This document shows positions 6,961 through 10,680 of a DNA stretch of 10,680 bases, in pieces. Under the pieces are notes generated by a model. That model did not search any database. It worked only from the letters and a program-made list of their open reading frames with translations, and was not told the DNA's origin. Position 1 is the first letter of the stretch. Each line of letters begins with the position of its first letter. The position numbers were made by a program, and so were the translations under genes. Source of the DNA: Halomonas halophila (GTDB lineage Bacteria; Pseudomonadota; Gammaproteobacteria; Pseudomonadales; Halomonadaceae); the NCBI GenBank assembly GCA_002433675.1, contig DJIP01000259.1, positions 1 to 10,680 of the forward strand. The letters run 5' to 3'.

Positions 6961-7471
6961 TCAGCGGACCGATGCCCCCCGCTGGCAGGCCACGCTGCTC
7001 AATGTGGCGGGCTTCCAGCTGGGCTGGTTCGGCTGCGTGCTGTTGGGCGCCTGGGCCGGCGGCGCCATTGCCCTGGCGGTGGTCGTGGCTCATCTGCGCT
7101 GGTTGGCCAGGCCAGGCGAGTGGCGCTGGTTGCTGGGGTTTCTGCTGCTCGGGGTGGTGATCGATGGCTCGCTGGCTACCCTGGGTGGCTATCGCTTCGA
7201 CCCGCAGAGCCCGAGCCTGGGTCCGCTGGCGTTGTGGCTTCTGTGGCTGTGGCCGCTGTTCGCCACCCTGATTCATCACTCGCTGGAGTGGCTATGGGCG
7301 CGCCCCTGGCTCGCCGCCCTCGGCGGCCTGATCGGCGGCCCCTCGTCCTACCTGGGCGGCGCGGCACTGGCGGGCGTCGAGCTGGCCGACTGGCTGCTGC
7401 CGGCCCAGGCGCTGATCTGGACCTCGCTGTGCCTTGCCATCGGCTTGGGCCTGCGTCGACGCCCAGGCTGA
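6926..7471 (+). CDS. DUF2878 family membrane protein (start uncertain)
   Basis: This small integral membrane protein resembles DUF2878, with LLNVAGFQLGWFGCVLLGAW near the start, followed by the hydrophobic segments AIALAVVVAHL, LLGFLLLGVVIDGSLATL, LALWLLWLWPLFATLIH and a C-terminal LPAQALIWTSLCLAIGLGL. I expect four to five membrane helices. The conserved region begins about 6998. In-frame starts are ATG 6926 (181 residues, overlapping the previous gene by 35 nt, no clear Shine-Dalgarno), CTG 6995 and GTG 7004 (155 residues). ATG 6926 is chosen as the only ATG. A GTGA overlap at 6957-6960 would continue the coupling pattern of this operon but is in another frame. The function is unknown; it probably serves the membrane-lipid module. 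It ends convergently with the c-di-GMP gene. Confidence 0.75.
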   Translation: MRGRKLGSASRDQRTDAPRWQATLLNVAGFQLGWFGCVLLGAWAGGAIALAVVVAHLRWLARPGEWRWLLGFLLLGVVIDGSLATLGGYRFDPQSPSLGPLALWLLWLWPLFATLIHHSLEWLWARPWLAALGGLIGGPSSYLGGAALAGVELADWLLPAQALIWTSLCLAIGLGLRRRPG

Positions 7472-7479
7472 AGCCTGGG
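7462..7479. terminator. Hairpin between convergent genes
   Basis: CCCAGGC (7462-7468) and GCCTGGG (7473-7479) form a perfect 7-bp stem with a TGAA tetraloop spanning the stop codon of the DUF2878 gene. The gap to the convergent c-di-GMP gene is only 50 bp. There is no T-tract on either strand, so this is a candidate terminator or mRNA 3' end structure rather than a classic intrinsic one. Confidence 0.4.
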
Positions 7480-7521
7480 GGCTAAGCACTATGGACGAAG
7501 AACGAAGGGCTGGAGGCCCCA

Positions 7522-9381
7522 TCAGGCCACCGCCTGGCGGGCGCTCGCGTCTCGGCCCGTCACGCTGCTTTCCCGCCACAGGGCTTCAAGCTCGTGGGCC
7601 GGCATCGGCCGGGCGTAGAAGTAACCCTGCACCTCATCACAACCGGCCTGGCGCAGATAGTCGCGCTGTTCCGCGGTTTCGACGCCCTCGGCCAGTATCT
7701 CCAGTGACAACCCTCGCGCCATCGCCGTGACCGCGTTGACGATGGCTGCATCGGCTCTGTCTCCCGGCAGCGCCTTGATGAAGGCGCGATCCAGCTTGAG
7801 CTTGTCCAGCGGTAACTCCTTGAGGTAACCCAGCGACGAATAGCCGGTGCCGAAGTCGTCAAGCGCGATGCGGTGGCCCAGCTCACGCAATCGCTCCAGG
7901 CGCGGCACGATATCGCCGCCGCGATCGTCCAGCAGCACCGACTCGGTCAGCTCGAGCCCCAGCCACTGGGACGCCACGTCATGGCGCGCGCGGCCGGTGG
8001 CCAGGGTCTTCTCCAGGTCGCCCTGAAACAGCTGCATCGCCGAGATGTTGATCCACACCGGCAGCGGTGACAGCCCTCGCGAGCGCCAGTGGGCAAGCTG
8101 GGTCAATGCCTGGTGAATCACCCAGTCACCCAGCGGCGCCATCAGTCCATGACGCTCCGCCAGGGGGATGAACTCCGCCGGGGAGATCATCCCGTCGCGG
8201 GGATGGCGCCAGCGCAGCAAGGCCTCCATGCCGATCATCGCTTCATCGGCAAGGCGATGCTGCGGCTGATAGTGAAGCTCCAGCTGGCCGCCTTGGGCCA
8301 GGGCTTCCCGCAGGTCATTGAGCAGCGCCAGATTGGGACTGTCGCCGACGTCCAGGGCCGGCCGAAAGCGCTGGCAGCAATTGCCGCCATGGCGGCGAGC
8401 AGACGCCAGCGCCGCCTCCATCCGCTGAAACAGGGCGCCATCATCGTTGCCGTCCTCCGGCGCACGGCAACTGCCGATGGTGATGCCAAGCCTCAAGGTG
8501 CTGCCGTCGATCTCGAACGGTTCCCCCAGATGGCTCTTCAAGCCCTCGACCCAGCGCTCGTGGTCGTCGTAGGTGGTGGTACGCAGGACCATGAATTCGT
8601 CCCCGCCCAGACGCCCGACCACACCGCCGGCCACATGCCCGGCCAGACGCTTGCCGAAACGCGCCAGCAACCGATCACCCGCGCTGACGCCGAGGCCGTC
8701 GTTGATTTCCTTAAAACCATCGATGTCGATCAGCGCCAGATCCAGGCACTCGCCGGCACGCAGGTGACGCAGACGGGAGGCCAGCAGTTCATGCAGACGA
8801 AAGCGGTTGGGCAGACCGGTGAGCGGGTCCTCCCGACCGATCCGTCGGAGGTCCTGCTCCCGCGCCTTGCGCAGCGAGATGTCGGTGAAGGTGGCGATAT
8901 GGTGCTCGGCTCGGCCATGGGGGTCGGTGATCACCTGGACCTCCAGCCACATGGGGTACTCGCTGCCATCCTTGCGCCGCTGCCACAGCTCGCCTTCCCA
9001 GCGACCGGCGCTGATCAGCGCCTGCCAGAATCGTTCGAAGAAGGCGCTGTCATGGCGGGCCGCCGCCAGGTTGCTGGCACTGAGGCCGGCCACCTCGGAC
9101 AGCTCGAACCCCGAGAGCTCGGTAAAGGCCGGGTTGACCGCCTGGATGCGGTGCTGATCGTCGGTGATCATCACCGCCTCCCCCGACTGCCGCATCACCT
9201 GCTCGGTCAACCGTGAGCGTCGCTGCTCGAGCTTCACCTGACGCCAGCCGTCCCACATGGCCACCGCCATCAGCAACAGCGCACCGAGCCTGAGCGAGAC
9301 GCTCGGCAGCCATAGAACGGCAGACATCGCCGAGAGCCCGAGCCAGATCAGCGGGCGATTGAAAGATAACCGAGGCCACAT
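7522..9381 (-). CDS. Membrane-anchored PAS-GGDEF-EAL protein (c-di-GMP turnover)
   Basis: The 619-residue protein likely has two N-terminal membrane helices (about 11-28 and 30-46), one PAS/PAC sensor domain (about 60-172), a GGDEF domain (about 180-340) and an EAL domain (about 350-605). The GGDEF motif is intact at 259-263, but the four residues where the RxxD inhibitory site should be (250-253) read VAGG, so product feedback is unlikely. The GHxxGD-like segment reads GVSAGD. EAL residues look complete: E386 (EALLR), N445, E480 (LTE), D508/D509 (DDFGTGYSSL), K529, E565 and Q585. It should therefore be an active c-di-GMP phosphodiesterase, with a cyclase domain that may be active or regulatory. 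The ATG at 9381 has GGGAG 12 bases upstream; extension to 9900 would cross fabA. The PAS ligand is unknown. Confidence 0.93.
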   Translation of the reverse strand: MWPRLSFNRPLIWLGLSAMSAVLWLPSVSLRLGALLLMAVAMWDGWRQVKLEQRRSRLTEQVMRQSGEAVMITDDQHRIQAVNPAFTELSGFELSEVAGLSASNLAAARHDSAFFERFWQALISAGRWEGELWQRRKDGSEYPMWLEVQVITDPHGRAEHHIATFTDISLRKAREQDLRRIGREDPLTGLPNRFRLHELLASRLRHLRAGECLDLALIDIDGFKEINDGLGVSAGDRLLARFGKRLAGHVAGGVVGRLGGDEFMVLRTTTYDDHERWVEGLKSHLGEPFEIDGSTLRLGITIGSCRAPEDGNDDGALFQRMEAALASARRHGGNCCQRFRPALDVGDSPNLALLNDLREALAQGGQLELHYQPQHRLADEAMIGMEALLRWRHPRDGMISPAEFIPLAERHGLMAPLGDWVIHQALTQLAHWRSRGLSPLPVWINISAMQLFQGDLEKTLATGRARHDVASQWLGLELTESVLLDDRGGDIVPRLERLRELGHRIALDDFGTGYSSLGYLKELPLDKLKLDRAFIKALPGDRADAAIVNAVTAMARGLSLEILAEGVETAEQRDYLRQAGCDEVQGYFYARPMPAHELEALWRESSVTGRDASARQAVA

Positions 9382-9603
9382 GGTCGAATTGGACTCCCGC
9401 GATGGAGAACGCGAAAAAAGTGTGCTGTCGTTATCGGCGCTTTCCCGGAAATCTGTAGTGTCAGAACCGACTTTCTGTCTACCACGACCATGATCGAAGG
9501 CCCACGGGGTGCATTCAGCCCCCACGAACAGTAGACTAGGCAGGCCGCATGGCGGCAGATTGCCGTGCGCGGCGTACATCACTTCGACTCTCGGAACGCT
9601 CCA
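9382..9603. promoter_or_regulatory. Divergent intergenic region between the c-di-GMP gene and fabA
   Basis: These 222 bp should hold the promoters of both divergent genes. On the + strand a weak -10-like TAGACT lies at 9532-9537, about 66 bp before the fabA start, but without a good -35 partner. I could not identify a convincing FabR- or DesT-type operator; CGTACAT at 9571-9577 is only a partial resemblance. An A6 run occurs near 9414-9419. Confidence 0.4.
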
Positions 9604-10119
9604 GTGACCAAGCAACACTCTTTTGATCGCGATGAACTGCTGGCTTGCAGCCGCGGTGAGCTGTTCGGCCCGGGCAATGCCCAGCTGCCGGCCCCCAACA
9701 TGCTGATGCTCGACCGCATCACGCGCATTTACGAAGAGGGTGGCGAGTACGGAAAGGGCGAACTGATCGCCGAGCTCGATATCCGCCCTGACCTGTGGTT
9801 CTTCGATTGCCACTTTCCGGGCGACCCTGTCATGCCCGGCTGCCTCGGCCTCGATGCCATGTGGCAGCTGGTGGGCTTCTACCTCGGTTGGCTCGGACAC
9901 CCCGGACGCGGCCGGGCACTGGGCTGCGGTGAGGTCAAGTTCAGCGGGCAGATCATGCCTGACGCCCAGAAGGTCACCTACCGCATCAATATCAAGCGCG
10001 TCATCACCCGCCGCCTGATTCTGGGCATGGCGGACGGCACCGTTTCCGTCGATGGCCGCGATATCTATCAGGCCAACGACCTGCGTGTCGGCCTGTTCAC
10101 CTCCACCGCGAATTTCTGA
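9604..10119 (+). CDS. fabA: 3-hydroxydecanoyl-ACP dehydratase/isomerase
   Basis: The 171-residue protein matches the length of E. coli FabA (172 residues) and is nearly collinear with it. It dehydrates 3-hydroxyacyl-ACP and isomerises trans-2- to cis-3-decenoyl-ACP, the branch point of anaerobic unsaturated fatty acid synthesis. The signature [16 protein letters not shown] (64-79) and [19 protein letters not shown] are present, with catalytic H70 and D84 at the same numbers as in E. coli. [13 protein letters not shown] and [12 protein letters not shown] are further conserved blocks. The start is GTG at 9604, which gives the family N-terminus; GTG 9565 would add 13 residues of no family pattern. 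No ATG or strong Shine-Dalgarno is available, which is unusual for such an essential gene. fabB follows after 13 bp. Confidence 0.97.
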   Translation: MTKQHSFDRDELLACSRGELFGPGNAQLPAPNMLMLDRITRIYEEGGEYGKGELIAELDIRPDLWFFDCHFPGDPVMPGCLGLDAMWQLVGFYLGWLGHPGRGRALGCGEVKFSGQIMPDAQKVTYRINIKRVITRRLILGMADGTVSVDGRDIYQANDLRVGLFTSTANF

Positions 10120-10132
10120 TCAGGAGGCTCCC

Positions 10133-10680
10133 ATGCGACGAGTGGTAGTCACCGGTCTGGGCATCGTGTCGTGCCTGGGCAATGACCGGCAACAGGTACT
10201 CGAGGCACTCAAGAACGGCCAGTCCGGCATTCGTTTCAAGGAAGAGTACGCCGAGCGCGGCTTCCGCAGCCACGTCGCCGGCGTGGTCGACATCGACCTG
10301 GACGAACTGGTGGACCGCAAGCTGCGCCGCTTCATGGGCGACGCTGCGGCCTACGCCTATGTCTCCATGGCCCAGGCCATCGAGGATTCGGGCCTCACGC
10401 CCGAGCAGGTGTCCAACGAACGTACCGGCTTGATCGCCGGGTCCGGCGGCGCCTCCAGCGCCAACCAGGTAGAGGCCGCCGACGTGATGCGCGAGAAGGG
10501 CCTGCGTCGCGTGGGTCCCTACCGGGTCACCCGCACCATGGGCAGCACCGTCTCGGCCTGTCTGGCGACCCCGTTCAAGATCAAGGGCGTGAACTACTCC
10601 ATCTCTTCTGCCTGCGCCACCTCTGCCCACTGTATCGGTTCCGCCATGGAACAGATCCAGCTCGGCAAGCAGGACGTGGT
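10133..10680 (+). CDS. fabB: Beta-ketoacyl-ACP synthase I, partial (3' end outside window)
   Basis: The first 182 residues of FabB are visible, starting [17 protein letters not shown]. It elongates cis-3-decenoyl-ACP made by FabA, completing the unsaturated fatty acid branch. Conserved blocks include [46 protein letters not shown] and the nucleophile segment [12 protein letters not shown], with the active-site Cys at 161, aligned with C163 of E. coli. The two catalytic histidines lie beyond the window. AGGAGG (10122-10127) sits five bases before the ATG, and the gene follows fabA by 13 bp, so the two form the usual fabAB operon. Confidence 0.97.
   Translation, partial: MRRVVVTGLGIVSCLGNDRQQVLEALKNGQSGIRFKEEYAERGFRSHVAGVVDIDLDELVDRKLRRFMGDAAAYAYVSMAQAIEDSGLTPEQVSNERTGLIAGSGGASSANQVEAADVMREKGLRRVGPYRVTRTMGSTVSACLATPFKIKGVNYSISSACATSAHCIGSAMEQIQLGKQDV

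Noticed and set aside
8089..9216. 375-residue open frame on the + strand opposite the GGDEF-EAL gene
   Set aside because: The - strand encodes intact PAS, GGDEF and EAL motifs; the + strand translation is low-complexity and domainless.
9571..9577. CGTACAT as part of a FabR/DesT-type operator before fabA
   Set aside because: Only a half-match, with no symmetric partner at the right distance.
9382..9900. N-terminal extension of the GGDEF-EAL protein upstream of 9381
   Set aside because: It would run antisense through fabA, and the natural N-terminus with two membrane helices begins at the ATG at 9381.
1..10680. CRISPR array, tRNA/rRNA genes, insertion sequences or prophage genes
   Set aside because: No regularly spaced identical repeats, cloverleaf-like sequences, transposase or phage proteins were seen in any part of the window.

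Overview
The window is about 65% G+C and reads as the chromosome of a marine or halophilic gammaproteobacterium, probably of the Halomonas kind. This rests on the adjacent fabA-fabB pair (the anaerobic route to unsaturated fatty acids), the E. coli-like class I photolyase, and the general look of the proteins. The genus is a guess from family resemblance, since no search was possible.

Positions 1-7471 (+ strand) hold a compact light/oxidative-stress type cluster. It starts with the C-terminal end of a MerR-type regulator carrying a B12-binding-like domain (LitR/CarH style). A CPD photolyase (phrB), a small NTF2/SnoaL-like protein, a short-chain dehydrogenase, an FAD-dependent amine-oxidase-like protein, a DUF1365 protein, a cyclopropane-fatty-acid-synthase-family methyltransferase and a DUF2878 membrane protein follow. 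SDR, FAD protein, DUF1365 and methyltransferase are joined by consecutive 4-nt stop/start overlaps (ATGA, ATGA, TTGA), so they are very probably one translationally coupled operon. The set looks like a module that repairs DNA and chemically modifies membrane unsaturated fatty acids under regulator control.

Two regulatory-looking areas stand out. One is a strikingly A+T-rich patch inside the start of the NTF2-like gene (about 2112-2166), with TGTACA/TATACA elements and palindromes. The other is the 235-bp gap before the SDR gene, with a 12-bp palindrome, a TTGTACAA palindrome and a 16-bp-period repeat.

Positions 7522-9381 (- strand) hold a membrane-anchored PAS-GGDEF-EAL cyclic-di-GMP protein, convergent with the cluster. 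A 222-bp divergent intergenic region separates it from fabA and fabB (+ strand, from 9604; fabB runs off the end). FabA and FabB make the monounsaturated acyl chains that the methyltransferase family acts on, so both ends of the window concern unsaturated lipids.

The most interesting lead is that the CFA-like methyltransferase has lost two of the five bicarbonate-site residues of canonical CFA synthase (Cys to Ser, His to Gln). With its neighbours, this suggests a different lipid modification, such as methylation without ring closure, possibly towards methyl-branched or furan fatty acids.
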